Positions 26,012 to 38,268 of a stretch of DNA of 64,000 bases are shown here, piece by piece. This stretch comes from Proales similis. Lineage: Eukaryota > Rotifera > Eurotatoria > Ploima > Proalidae. How positions within the stretch are numbered: position 1 is the stretch's first letter; the number at the start of each line of letters is the position of its first letter. Where the stretch lies: positions 777,001 to 841,000 of the forward strand of contig JAGVRJ010000009.1 in NCBI GenBank assembly GCA_019059635.1, read 5' to 3'. A model generated the notes under the pieces. That model saw only the letters and a list, made by a program, of their open reading frames with translations. It was not told the DNA's origin and searched no databases. Both the position numbers and the translations under genes were made by a program.

Positions 26012-27644
26012 TCAAATGAATGCTGGTCTTGGTTTATTCTGGAGCTTTCTCATTTGCAGCAGCTGCTGTTGTCTTATGGCCTGGATGACTTGGAGTTTTT
26101 TAGCCTCGTCTAATGAGTTGATGTTTAAACTGCTCATTAGCCTGGCCATTTCTAACTGAGCTCGTTGTTCTACGTTTCAGATAAGACATCCTTTTCTTAA
26201 CAAGTCTGAGTGATTGAGGTAGATTACCGTTAGCTTCGTACAAGCCCATGCTTGGAGATGAAGGTTGATTAAGCAGCTGCCTTTCGATTTCTTCTACAGT
26301 TCTTGCGTTGGGTAGATTACAAGCAAACTCATGGTTGTTGTGAATGTTCGGCGTAGCCATGAACTTGTTCGCCTTCAACTGCTCATCTACCCGGGCGGCT
26401 GTCGAGTTTTGATTTAGCTGTTGCTGCAGCTGTTGCAAGTAGTACCGTTGCAGGTTTGGATCCTTTATCTGATTTATGCTCATCAACAGTTCTCTCAGTT
26501 TACTTTGATCTTCGTGCCCGACGGGCTTTTTGATTGTTCGTTGAGATGGCTGATCCATGTTCTATTTACAATCAAATTGATTTTCAAATGATTTTCATTC
26601 AAAACTCCTGAATTCAAGTCCTACGTTTGCGAATCCGGGAGCTGGCATGCTCAAAAAGTCGCTTCGTGTTCCCGCGCTACACTTCTGTTTGATAAGTTGC
26701 TTTAAAAGCCTCGGACTTATTTGCGCCAAATTTCGCATACCTGTTGATCAGCGGTCAAATTGATTGAAGAAGCTTGACCCATCTGAGTCTGATTGTTCAA
26801 CTCTTGTTGCAGCTGTGCTTGCTGCTGAAGCTGCCTGAGAATAGCGTGGACTTGTTGGTTTTGGAGTTGGGCCAACAAGTTTTGTTGCTGCTGCTCCTGC
26901 TGTAGCTTTAACTGCTGAAGCTGCTGCTGAAGCTGAGCTTGCATTTGCTTCAATTGCTGCTCGTTAAGATTTGTTGGCTTTGCTGAATTCATGGTCGACT
27001 TGAATGACTGTTGCTGTTGCTGAAGTTGAAATTGAAGTTGCTGGGCTTGTTGCTGCTGTTGTTTGTAATAATTTTGCAACAACTCCATCTCGCTGCTGAC
27101 CGGTTGTCCTTGGGCCATATTTTTCTGAAGCATCTGTAATGCTCTCATTCGAATCAGTTCGGGGTTGTTAATCGAACCGGCTGAGTTCTAGACCAAACTC
27201 AATAAAATTGGAAACACGTGAATTTGTTTATAAAAATAAAGACACCTGGCCAAGTGAACTGCAGAGAGGCTGAGAATACACTGCCTCGAACCCGGGCGCA
27301 ATATCGGGTCCTTTTACTTTCTCACAAGTCTGCTTCGATTCCGGGCGCTCATCTTCGAGCATGGCAAGCTTTTCGTGCTCAGCCTCCCAGTCCTCACCAT
27401 TGCCTCCAAGATACATGGAATCAAGCAATCAATTGATGGCAATAAACCAACAACTCAAATCTTACCCAAATCGTTTGCGAATGTTTCTTCATTGAATGCG
27501 TCAAACTCCTCTTCGGGCTCGTCACACTTGATCAATTGATTTTCCACTTCCTGAATTGAGTCAATTCTTATTTTTAAACCACAAGCGGCTACTTTATTTG
27601 TTGAAAGCGGCTACCTGATGTTCATCTTCGTAGTTAGCAGACAT
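26012..27644 (-). CDS. Short PAT1-like paralog lacking the C-terminal domain
   Basis: Starts MSANYEDEHQ (ATG at 27644) and shares with the full PAT1 gene the blocks EEFDAFNEETFANDL (27,480-27,530) and EDWEAEHEKL (about 27,390), a long Gln-rich middle (26,760-27,140) and TVEEIERQLL (about 26,290, against TVEELERDLL). After this motif a 46-nt intron (GTTAAG..CTCAG) joins LEMARLMSSLNINSLDEA, and the frame closes with KLQNKPRPAFI at 26,012. None of the PAT1 C-terminal blocks (EKDWV-like, EGSLGK-like, helical domain) occur downstream. The estimated length is a little over 400 residues. It may be a regulator that still binds N-terminal partners such as DDX6, or a decaying duplicate; frames are open and splice sites intact, which favours a working gene. 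Junctions near 26,560-26,740 and 27,170-27,300 are approximate. Confidence 0.72.
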
Positions 27645-28344
27645 GTTTAGTCAAAAGTGGCTGAATTTCAGATTCAGTTTTGCCTTATGTCGGAGAGCGC
27701 TCAATGATCAGCAAAATTCGTTGCTCTGTTCAATTTATTTCTCGCTATTCTTTCCCTATTCAAATTGGTTGGCTTTTTCTGTCAGAAACACGTAACTTGA
27801 GATGAATGTTAAATTATTTTGTGTTTGGCCCTGTCTGGCTATTTATTAGATTTGAGGTAGATTTGAGGGACTTGCTGCTTAAGTTAGAGAAAACCCTCAG
27901 ATCGTATTCAATTAGACAAATCAAATTTAATAGTAAATAGGCGGATCTATGTCTGGTAACAGGCCCTTGCCACCAAGACAAGGATTTAAAAGTGTTGATG
28001 CTTTACGATAAGACTAATAGCGACACTCACCACTGAAGATGTGCACAGAGCAGCGACGATGCTAATTTAAATATATTTTGCAACGAGCAGTTTTCGATTG
28101 GACTCGTGCTCGACTCGCTATACGCTATTCGCCCGTCTTACGAAGCATGCAGGCGGCTCGACAACAATTCGACTTTAATGCATTTGTTCGCGCGACTTGC
28201 TTTTCTCTTTACAAGTGTATGCTTGTGTGTCTATGCTATGAAACCCATATGCGCCAAAATCCGATTTAATCGACCGTCTGGTCAACGCTGGTATTCGTAA
28301 GCGTCAGCGCTAACCTATCTAAACCGATCGGACGATTTATTTCA
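27645..28344. promoter_or_regulatory. Divergent upstream region of the PAT1-like paralog and RPL32
   Basis: 700 bases between the start codons of the minus-strand paralog and plus-strand RPL32. No open frame of interest was found. The RPL32 start is immediately preceded by TTTATTTCAG at 28,335-28,344, which looks like a splice acceptor, so the 5' leader is either spliced from upstream in this interval or added in trans. Confidence 0.5.
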
Positions 28345-29246
28345 GATGGCTATCCGACCACTGAGCAAGCCAAAGATTGTCAAGAAGCGAACGAAGAAGT
28401 TCATTCGCCACCAAAGTGATCGATACAAGACCGTTAAGGTAGGCCAGCTAGTTGTACCAAGCAGAGAGGAATTCGCCTAAACGTTTTTTTTTTCGCTTCC
28501 TTTTCCAGCCCAACTGGCGAAAGCCAAAGGGTATTGACAATCGAGTACGACGCCGCTTCAAGGGCCAGTACTTGATGCCCAAGATCGGTTATGGTTCTGA
28601 TTCCAAAACCAGACATGTGTGCCCGGATGGCTTCAAGAAGTTTGTTGTTCGCAACGTTCAAGTGAGTCGAGATGAGAAATTAATCTAAATTCACGCCATG
28701 TCCACACACGTCCTCCGCTCAAAGACACTGATGTCTTGATTTTCCAAAGTAGAGTGAGTGTAACCATAGAGAGGATAAATTAGATTTGATGGCCGAATAG
28801 GTCGATAGCTCGTCTGGCTATAGACCGTTCATAGAGCTGTCTCATAAGATCATCTCCCGCATTGCCGGTATCTACACCCTCGAATGTTCGAGTTTCGTTG
28901 GTGATCGTTTAACCAATGCAAGATAAATTGCGATAGTGCATCGTTAGGTATTTTGAATCACATTTCATCTACCTTGGTAAAAATATCGCAACACTCTTGA
29001 CTTTACGATATTTGCATCCCTTCACCTGCGCTCTGTTCAGATCGAAATTAAATCGCGACTGTTTGCTTGAATAATTGCCAATTTAAGGAGCTCGAGGTGT
29101 TGCTCATGCAAAACCGAACCTTTTCCGCCGAGGTCTTCCACGCTGTGTCGGCCAAGACTCGAAAGGCTATTGTTGAGCGAGCTCAGCAGCTTAGCATCAA
29201 GGTGACCAACGCAAACGCTCGTCTACGATCGGAGGCCACTGATTAA
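28345..29246 (+). CDS. RPL32: 60S ribosomal protein L32 (eL32)
   Basis: Large-subunit ribosomal protein. Three exons: 28345-28438, 28509-28661, 29098-29246, giving 131 residues against 135 in human. Nearly every block is conserved: [78 protein letters not shown] and ARLRSE. The variant [11 protein letters not shown] resembles lophotrochozoan rather than insect or vertebrate sequences. Intron 1 is 70 nt; intron 2 is 436 nt and holds the snoRNA-like element. AATAAA lies at 29,263-29,268, 17 bases after the stop. Confidence 0.98.
28858..28996 (+). ncRNA. H/ACA-box snoRNA candidate inside RPL32 intron 2
   Basis: Two hairpins with the H/ACA layout. The 5' hairpin closes with GCATTG (28859-28864) pairing with CAATGC (28914-28919). 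It is followed by AGATAA (28921-28926), which fits the H box ANANNA. The 3' hairpin closes with TTGCGATA (28928-28935) pairing perfectly with TATCGCAA (28984-28991). ACA follows at 28991-28993, three bases before the likely 3' end. Length is about 139 nt, and placement in a ribosomal-protein intron is the standard animal arrangement. Vertebrate RPL32 also hosts an H/ACA snoRNA (SNORA7), but I see no clear sequence match and cannot assign the target uridine. Confidence 0.75.
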
Positions 29247-32200
29247 GAGTCATAAAAGTCTAAATAAATTATCAAATAACTTTGGCACTTTTTTTTTATT
29301 CAAAAATTCACGCCCACTCACGAGCAATCTGATTGAATGCCCACTATTGGCTTTCAACCTCTCTCTCTCTCTCTCTCTCTTTCCCACTCGCGCCCGACGA
29401 TTTCTTTTAATTCAACTGTCTGTTTCTAAAATACCTCAAATCACTTGAGTGGAATCTAGACAAGAGAACTTGAAGAAAATAGGCTTGCTTTGCCTTCAAT
29501 TAGAGAATAATCGTCCAAGAGAAAAAAAATGAAGCGAATTGGAAGGGCTTTGCCTGGTGCCAAGTGCTCATTCACCTGTTTCATAATCATAGAAAATCGG
29601 CCAAGCCCGACGAATTTTTTCTTTACTTTTTTTTTTCAAGTGGAGTTCGTGTGTGCGTATGCGCGCGTGGTCGGGCGCTAAGTTCAAAATGAGCGAGAAA
29701 AGAAAACATTGAATTAAAATAAAGCAATTTCAAGAAACCGTACCAGTTCTGAGCGTTTCACTCATGAATAATAATTATTGGAGAAATAGACTGCTTGAAA
29801 AAAAAAGAGAAGAAGAAGAAGAAGAAAAATATGAAAAGTGGGAAGGGAAAGCACAAACTGTTTAAATTACACAATTCTTGATAGAATGGTCGTTAGGACT
29901 CATTTGCGCTCTAAAACTCAGAATTGGGTTTAGCCATCCGAGCGCCTGATTTTAAACTTAAAACACGCGACAATAATTATTCATCATTCAAACGTTCATA
30001 TTTTTCTTTCGGATTCTTCTCTTTCAACCTTCTCGTTCTCTTTTATTCTCTTGTTTTCTTTTTGTTTGCGAGAAATTTATTTATTTATTTGAGCGAGAGA
30101 GAGAAAGAGTGAGTGAGCGAAAAATGAAGAAAAAGGCCATTTAAGTGTAAATTAAGAAAAGAGCGATAAGATAAATAATTGACTGACAACTTTGCATGAA
30201 AACGCCATCACGCATTCAATTCAGAAATCCGCCAAGCGCCCAGAGTTATTCAATACTTTGCAAAAATTGACCGAATATGAAAATAGTACACGCTGCGAAT
30301 GGTCTTGTCTAGATATTATTGTCAACCAGAATCTTGCGATTTCCACTCGCTGATTTTCATCTCATTTTTTCGTCTTCGTCTTTATTTGCTTCTTTATTTC
30401 TCATTAGCTTTTAGTTATAAACGCCCTCGTTCAATTCACGGTCTCTCTCTCTCTGCCTTGGTCAAAATCTTAATATTTTTTTCTTCATTCAAAAAGGTCG
30501 AATGCATCTTATTCGATTGAAAATTGAGCAAGAATTGGCTGCAATTCTGCTAAATTGGCTGCTTAATATTACTTTTAGAAATATTTTTCTCGATTCGAAT
30601 CACTTATTAAAGAATCACAAGTACTTCTAAATGCTTCTCAAGTGAGCTGCGCGAAAGAATAAAACTCCTAAAAAAGAGAGAGAGAGAGAGAACAATTTTT
30701 TTGCCGAGCAAGAAAATAAATAAATTTTTGTGGCTGCGCGCCGATTTTTCCCGCATTCGAAACGCACCTGCAACGACTGAAGTTTCACAAGCGCTTTTGT
30801 GCAATCAGTTTAAATCAGAGTGGAAACGCGTTTCAGAGAGAGAAGAAAAGAGCTTGAGGCTGCAGGTGTGTGTGTGTGTGCGAGCGGGCTCCAGTACATA
30901 TAGGTTCTTCTTTTAATTTGACTATTTATCGCATGTTTATTTACAAAAACTTGAATTTCGTAATTGGCCGTTTAACGGCAGGCCGACCTGAAATGACCGT
31001 AGATTAGATGATGAAGGCGGCAATTACAGAGAAGCGTCGAATATAGCGAGTGTTCATTTGATCGCGTTCGAGGTCGTTGTGAGCGTGTCCGATTTGGCAT
31101 AGTGCTCGTGAACATTCATAAGCGTGACTTAATTCTGAGGGAGAGGTTTGTTACGCCTTGGGCCCACGAATGACGAGGATCTATTCGTTCGTGAACAACC
31201 GTCGGCTGTTTCTCTATTCGCGAGCGAACGTTTCACTGATTGAAAAATTAATCACACTGGCGATTAATTAATCAATTAGAAAGTAAATTCTTGTGATTTA
31301 AAACGAACATAGAAGAAGACAGAAAATAGAAAGGTCCAAGCAGCAGTCGACAGCAGTTTTATTCTGCTGACGACTTATTCGGCGGCGACAGGTTGCATGT
31401 TTATTATTAACTCGTTGCCTTCTAGCCCATTTGATTGCTTCGACTTGATTACTCGTTTGACATTGGTCAGCCCAAACAAATCGTATGGGATGGCGCATTC
31501 TAATTCAATCATTTTCTTGTTCATCCCACCAATTTTGTTATCATTCTCCAAGTCTATCCAGGTGAGTCTGCATCATCTGTTGAAAGGCATTAATACGCGT
31601 GCACCTCTTTTGCCGAAGCAAAACCGTGTATGTTTGTGTGTGTGTTTTAAGACGAATGTTTGCATAGGCATTAGACACAGTTTCGTCTTTCAATTTAGTG
31701 TTAAAAATGAGAATGATGGAGAGATTAGCGAGCCGATGGCTGTGAGAGACTGGAAACTGCCTGCTTGCCTGAGCTCTTGTTTGCATTCAAACACTTGTCC
31801 ATTGGGCTCAGCGACAAACTACCAGATGGCCTCGGCGACCTGTTGGCTTAAGCCTAATTAAATTTCATGTTACTGAACTGCAACTTATCACTTTCTCCTG
31901 CCCTGTTGGCTTTTATTTTTCTATTTTATTATTGTTCGCATCGAGCGATTGGAATAAGCCACACGGTTTAGACGGGAGCGGTGCTCATTTCTATTTGCTC
32001 TGCTTTCATTGTTATCGTTGTTGTTTTTCTAGGCGTGATGTGAGTTGCCTGAATTGTGCGCGAGTCCGTCTCGGCCACATTGGCTGCTCCCATGTGAGAC
32101 TCTCTATTTTTAATTAAATAGTAGAATGAGAGCAACGAAGAGCAAGAGAGAGAGAAAGAGAAAAAAAAAGAGAAAACTTAAATAAATAGACAGATAGATA

Positions 32201-34234
32201 GATATACGGACGTAGGTTGATGGAAGAGCCGTTGCTTTGCAAAGTGCATGGATAATCTAAGCTAATTATTAAGAATAAATATCGAAAGTATCAATTTGAT
32301 ATTAATCGAATCTTGTTCATACACACTCACTCTACATAGATAGACTTGCTTGCACAGATATGCTCTTCATGATTTGCTCACTCTCACTTCTCTTCGCTTT
32401 CAGTACTTTTTTTTCACAAAGAACTCATGCTTGTTCTAATATAAACAAATGTTTGAGTTGCCGCAGCCAAGTCCCTGATTGGCCTCCTAATAGCAACTAG
32501 AGCAAGTAAGTGTGTATGTGAGTGGCGCCAACAGAAGAATGAGAGAGCAATACAGATTTAATTAGGTTTATTGTTCACAAATCAAATGATCACTCGGTGC
32601 GCTCGACGCCTTATTTGTTATCGTTGCGAGCGAAGCTACAATTATTCACCAGAAGAATCTATTCAACCGCTCTATTTTCTCTTGGCCACCGAATCTATAA
32701 GGCCAGAAAGAAAGACATGTGTTGTTTTAGGCTCTAAGAGTTGCTCGTCTTGCGAACGGATGCCAAACAGGCGATTGTTAAAATCAGTCAGTGAGCAGTA
32801 TCGGCCGAGAGATTCTAATTAATTTAGCATGACCACATGATGTTGTTGGTGTTGGTTTCTATTTTTTATTGTTTTTGCTTCGAATTCGTTTAAAAATGTT
32901 GTTTTTGCTGGCGAATCACTTTAATATGACTCTGGTGCTAAATTAACAGCATTGGCGTCGAGCTAATTCAATTTGGGCTCCTCTCGCAGCAACTCGATCG
33001 TTTTCTTTCTCGTCTCTTGGGCTATGAGATAAGCTCTGGCTTTCGGCCATTTTTGGTCTCAATCGATTCACTTTTGAGTTAGTTCGCCCTCGTCACTTGG
33101 CCTCTAAATGACACTTGACCAGACGAGTGACAATTCTAACAACCAAAACGACTGGCAGCATTGAATCATTTCCGCCGCAGATCACTTGATTTTATTTGAG
33201 TATAATTACATTTGAAATATTCGCTTTCCGCCTGCTTGCCTGTCTGCCTGTGTGTCTTTCTTGTATCTAGTTCATTACCCGCCTATCGCCATTGTATTTT
33301 AATTTTCCTTTTCTCGTTGGAGCAATTTAAGCGTCTCGCTCGAGGATGGAAAAAGAAAAGCAAAACTGATCGCGACATTCATTGATGTAAATCGGTGAGA
33401 TATTATCAAGCGAAGAATGACGAGAGGATTGAAGGCAGAAAAATGTATGCCAGCAAGTGTGAACAAACGAATGGCACATTACGCTCGAGTTATCATTGGG
33501 CGAGGCGTCTAATTAACGAATAATCAAATTGGTTCGGCTCAATTGAAGCTATTTGGCATTGGCAGCGAATTATCGTTTGGTTGCTTAATCAGGACTGGGT
33601 CAGTCTCTAAACGGCCGCCTATCTAATAACTCGTTCACTTAATTATTGAAATTAGATTTAGAATATTCAAATAAATCTAAATATAATTGTGCGATGAAGA
33701 GCTCAGCTTCGCCTCTACAACAGACTATGGAATAGAGATGCAATGAGCGCTTGAGTGAGCCACTACTAAGTAAATTGGGAGTTGCACAAGGCCCAGTGTG
33801 TTCGATTTGCGCATTTCTCGTTGTTCATCTACAACACTCTGCTCGTGCACTGCTATTAGGAGCTCTGTTTTATTTTTTCTTCAATTTTTTTCCTATTTCG
33901 CTAAGAGCAGCAAATATTAGTCTTGGCGAGAGGAAAATATTCGGACCGGCGATCCGAGCCGGCCTTGCAACTTAGAGCAAATGATCGTTGATTTTTTTCT
34001 CTTCTTTTTTTTTGAAGAAGAGAAATTCACTAGACCCAGTTCTAGTACAAGTGCCTATTTGTATTTGTTTTCCTCTATGAATTTGCATTCAATTGTCTTT
34101 AGAACAATAAGAAAACAGGAGCGGCAGAAATTAGAGTAAACTCAGAGAACGGCTCGAGGTTCAGTGACGCCATCATCTTGACCAACGCCAAAGTAAATAA
34201 ATAAATAGAAGCGCGAACAATAATTACCGGCACG
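29247..34234. other. 5-kb gene-poor stretch upstream of the FoxQ2-like gene
   Basis: No open frame with a recognisable domain on either strand. Contains a (CT)n tract at about 29,359-29,381, GA-rich runs near 29,805-29,825 and 32,140-32,180, and AT-rich unique sequence. The first part must include the RPL32 3' end. The rest is candidate regulatory DNA or non-coding 5' exons of the forkhead gene. Confidence 0.55.
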
Positions 34235-36372
34235 ATGGATTATGAAGCGCGACCGCCACAAGACTCGGGCTATTTCACGCCAAGTCCGGACAAAGAGCAC
34301 AAACTTGTAATGATGATGAATTTTCTTTTACTTTTTTTTCTCTCTCTCTCTCTCTCTCTTATTCCCCTGGTCATCAAATCCCGTTGGCTCGACCACAATC
34401 ACGGCCCGAGCCATCCGTCAATCATCTCCCATTGATCATGCCTCTCTTTCAGTTCTATTAGTTGACACAAACAGGCGCAACGGTAGATTATTGCGTGCGC
34501 ACTGTCGAGCATTCTAGGTGACAATAATCACTTTTTCTCTGAACCAATCCCTTTTGATCGAGAAAAAAAAGAATAAGAAGAAGAGTTTATTATTTATAGA
34601 CAGATAAAGAGTCAGAAGTGAACTTTGCGCTCGACTCTCGTTTATGTGTTTGTCAAGATTAAGATGTTATTTAATCGAAAAAAATAGGAGAAGACCAGAA
34701 AATATCATATCCATACACACATAGCCGTACACATATACACAATAACATTTGATGAGCACTCGCCAAATCGGCATCCGTCACTCATCACATGGTTCGCTCG
34801 TTGATCAAGACAAATATTTAAAATGTGTTTCACTTTGTTCTAATATGATTTTTTTTCAATTATTCTTTTAGACCGAGTCGAGTTACCAAAGCGTTGATTT
34901 GGCCAACCCGACAAGCATGGCGTCAAATAGCTTTTTAGCCGAAGATATGAACAAGTCAGATCCTAACAAGAGCGGCAAAGTGTCTAAACCGACCGCAGAG
35001 CAGCGTATAGGCGACTCACATGGTACGTAGACTTATTGGTACGCGCACGTTTGAACGTCTCTTTGACTAGTAAACAGTCTCGCTAGGACACGGGGATAGT
35101 GAACGTCCGCCTCACTCGTACATTGCACTTATATCAATGGCCATCTTGAGCAAAGCGGACAGAAAAATTCTGCTCAACGAGATCTACGACTGGGTCACTC
35201 ACCACTTTCCATATTATCAGAGTCGAACTGACAAAAGCTGGCGAAACAGCATTCGACACAATCTGTCCTTAAACGAGTGTTTCATAAAAGTCGGAAAGGC
35301 AGGCAATGGTCGCGGATATTACTGGAGCATTCACGCGGCCAATCTGAGCGATTTTAAAAAAGGTGACTTTCGACGTCGTCAGGCTCGGCTCAGAGCCAAG
35401 CACGACAAGACAAGCGCTCCAATGCCGGCTGCATCAGCAAAATCGGGCAAAAACAAAACAAGCTCCCACTCAAGCAGCAGCCAAGTTGCACCTAGCTCAT
35501 ACGATTATGGAATGCAAAGTGAAAACGGTTTCACTGCCAAGAGCGAATATTTAGGCGGCTATGTGACAATGAACGGCGCGGATGCATCGAGCGCTCTTTT
35601 GCACAACCAGTCTATAGAGGCGGTTGGTTTCTACGAGAACGCAATGCAGCAGTCAAACAGCTATGGCATGATGAGCTCATACCCGGGAGATAATCAGCTA
35701 TTCTATTTTAACAACTCAAACAGCCTAAATCAATTCAATGTAAATACGAACATGCCCGCCAACGGTAAAGGAGGCAAAGACGATCTGATTTACTCGCCAG
35801 TAGCCAACAAAAGAGAAAGCACGGTGAACAGCACGCCATTGAGCAAGAACAACAAGTCTCAAGCGCTGCTCTCCTCGTTCACTTGCTCATCTACTCCATC
35901 CTCACTGTCGACTTCGCCTTCCTCTTCGTCATCCACTTCAAATCCACAATCAAACCATCAGGGCTGTTTCGGCTCTGGCCAGAGTGGCGCCAATGCATCC
36001 AACTTTTCTCAGCTGAATCTTCCGTCGTCTTCGCTCTCTTCATCTCTGGCTTCGCCTGGCTCGCCGCTTATCTCAAGCCAACAGCAAAGTCATATTGCCT
36101 ACATGAACTCAAACTTTGCGTGGATGAATGGCCTGCATTCAGCTGCTACTGCCTCATCTGCCCCGTCAATGTTCGAGTCAGCGTTTGTCTCGACGGCCAA
36201 TCCGCCTTACGACTACGGCCTTGGCAGTTCGATGATGAGCGCCAACGACTCTTACTCTTATCCAGGTCGGGAGTTCTCATTAAACAACAGCGGCGTAATT
36301 TATCCGAGCACACCGGCTTCTATAAATTCCAGCATGAATCAAATCTACCAACAGCAAAACTATCTGAAATGA
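34235..36372 (+). CDS. FOXQ2: Forkhead-box transcription factor, FoxQ2-like
   Basis: Sequence-specific nuclear factor; FoxQ2 genes typically act in anterior/apical patterning of animal embryos. Three exons: 34235-34306, 34872-35022, 35087-36372. The forkhead domain runs ERPPHSYIALISMAIL, then LLNEIYDWVTHHFPYY, helix 3 SWRNSIRHNLSLNECFIKVG and wing 2 RGYYWSIHAANLSDFKKGDF followed by RRRQARLRAK. The DFKKGDFRRR wing ending is characteristic of FoxQ2 and differs from the FLRRRKRFK type of FoxB/FoxC and relatives. The C-terminal half is Ser/Asn-rich (SSSLSTSPSSSSS-type tracts near 35,900) without a clear EH1 repressor motif; REFSLNN near 36,270 is only a weak candidate. Intron 1 is 565 nt and contains a (CT)n tract at about 34,340-34,359. 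Class assignment rests on the domain alone. Confidence 0.82.
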
Positions 36373-37055
36373 ATCCGCACATTTCATCTGAATTGAAGCG
36401 TTAAATACAATAATTAGTATATCAAGGCATCACGTGACTCATTTACTCTATATTCTCTATTTTTCTAAATTATTCTCACTCAAATCTCGTTTGCTGACTT
36501 CTGAGCGTCAATCTAAGCTGTTTTGCATCTTTTTATTTCACTTATTTCGCTTCAGATTTTAATCTTGATTTTTCTGTTCGAATTAGGATTTTAACGAATT
36601 TGATATTTTTTAAATGATTTCGTTTTTTTCTTATTCTACTTCTATCGTCTTTTTTTTCTCTCTCTTTGCCCTTTCCTGCTCTCTTTTTCTAATTTTTCTT
36701 TGAAAAAAATGTACTCAAAAGTTTTAAGAGCATTTTTTCTCATTTTCATAACCGCAAACTGTTTCAAGTCGATATTTGCGATTTTGAAAGCCGGGTCCTG
36801 ATTGGAAAGCTATCTATGTGTCTAGATGCTTTTATATTTGCAGGTAATAAAACAAAAAGGAAAACTGAAGCAAATATTAACACCTTTTCTCGATTCCAAT
36901 CGAGCCAAGTCAGCCATTTGGTCAACTATTATTAGGGTTTGTGACTAAGAGGTTAGGGTTTAGAGCAAGGGTTTGAGCCAAGCCCTAATCTTAATGTTAA
37001 ACATACAGGCTTTTTGTTAAAATTTAATTTTTTCCAAGAAGCAAAGACCAGCATA
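36373..37055. other. Convergent 3' ends of FoxQ2-like and TYW5; telomere-like motifs
   Basis: T-rich 3' UTR-like sequence with an AATAAA near 36,845. Between 36,932 and 36,988 there are two TTAGGG units (36,932 and 36,953) and an inverted CCCTAA (36,983) that can pair with the second. No coding signal is visible. Confidence 0.5.
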
Positions 37056-38268
37056 TCAGCTCGGTAGATTCAAGCATTCTCTGAGCGATTGAATTAATCG
37101 CCTCGCGTAAAATTGCTTGTAATCCTCTGGAAGTTGCTTGAGCTCTTTGATTGCCTTGTCGGTGAACATCATAGCTCGGTTGGCCGCCGCCAGGTCTTTG
37201 TTTCCGTACACGTCCTTACGCTCATAGTAATCATCGCTCAAGTGTTTCCAAAAAACGTTGACTCCGATGCTGAAACTGTTTGTTATTACATTGTGCAGCC
37301 AGAGCGCTAGACATAAACGTGTGACAAGTTTTAGAAAAGAAAATCAACAAATAGTCATATGCCAACCTGGAATGAAGATGGCATCACCAGGGCCCAATTC
37401 ACACTCGTATCGCTGCGCCCTGGCAAACAAAGGAAATCGATTCAAATCAGGCTGGTCTACCTCAAGCACCTGTGATTTGTCGCCTTTCATGTAGAGATAA
37501 TCGACTTCTGACGGCGGAAATAGAATGACTCTTTTTGAACCGCAAACTTGAACTAATACATTGTCCATGATCTGCGTTTACTGCTTAGGTTGGATTTGTG
37601 AGAGCTAGAGACCATCTCCTACGTCGTAATGGGTCCACAGGCGCAGTTGGGCCGAACTAATGCGGAACACGCTGGAAAAATAAGAGTCCTGCTCAAAGAG
37701 CGGTGGGAAATTTATGTCTTGAATAAGCTCAGGAAACTGGATTCTACATCGAAGCCATTATGGGAATTGGGTTCAATGACCTCTCGATTAAATCCAACCT
37801 TAAATCAGCAATGTCCTTACGTTCGTCATCGCCTAGCGAGCGAAGATAATACTTCTCCGCCTCGTCGATGAAATATTCCGAATGTTTGTCTTGAGCAGCT
37901 CGTTTTAGCAGCTCATTGAAACTCAAAGATCTGTGGAAAAAATCATTTCAGAACCCGAGGACTCGATCTAGCAATCGGTTTATACCGATAGAGAAAGTTT
38001 TTGTTTATAAAGTCCATGTTGCAGTTTGATGACACGTGAACTTTGACAGTTCGATTGTTAACTTTTTCGCTCAGATACTCGACAGTCCATTTGGTCAAAC
38101 AAGAGCCTAAATCGAAGTTTCGAAGAATAAACGGACACCTCTGGCAAAGTCAAATTTTCAATCATGCTTCGCAGTGCTGATTCGAGAGCAAACCTCATTG
38201 AAAACGATCGACTTGGCCTCGTTTAAATCGCTCACAATTCGAACACTTTTGACTTGCGTCGCGTCCAT
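37056..38268 (-). CDS. TYW5: tRNA wybutosine-synthesizing protein 5 (JmjC hydroxylase)
   Basis: Fe(II)/2-oxoglutarate-dependent oxygenase of the JmjC family that hydroxylates a wybutosine precursor at position 37 of tRNA-Phe. Starts [15 protein letters not shown] at 38268. Recognisable blocks in order: [48 protein letters not shown] and [16 protein letters not shown] (the HxD iron ligands), then [14 protein letters not shown]. After a short intron comes ALWLHNV (third ligand His), then [21 protein letters not shown] and the end [16 protein letters not shown]. All three metal ligands are present. Five or six exons with introns near 50-60 nt; not all boundaries were fixed. It is head-to-head with WDR43. 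Confidence 0.92.
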
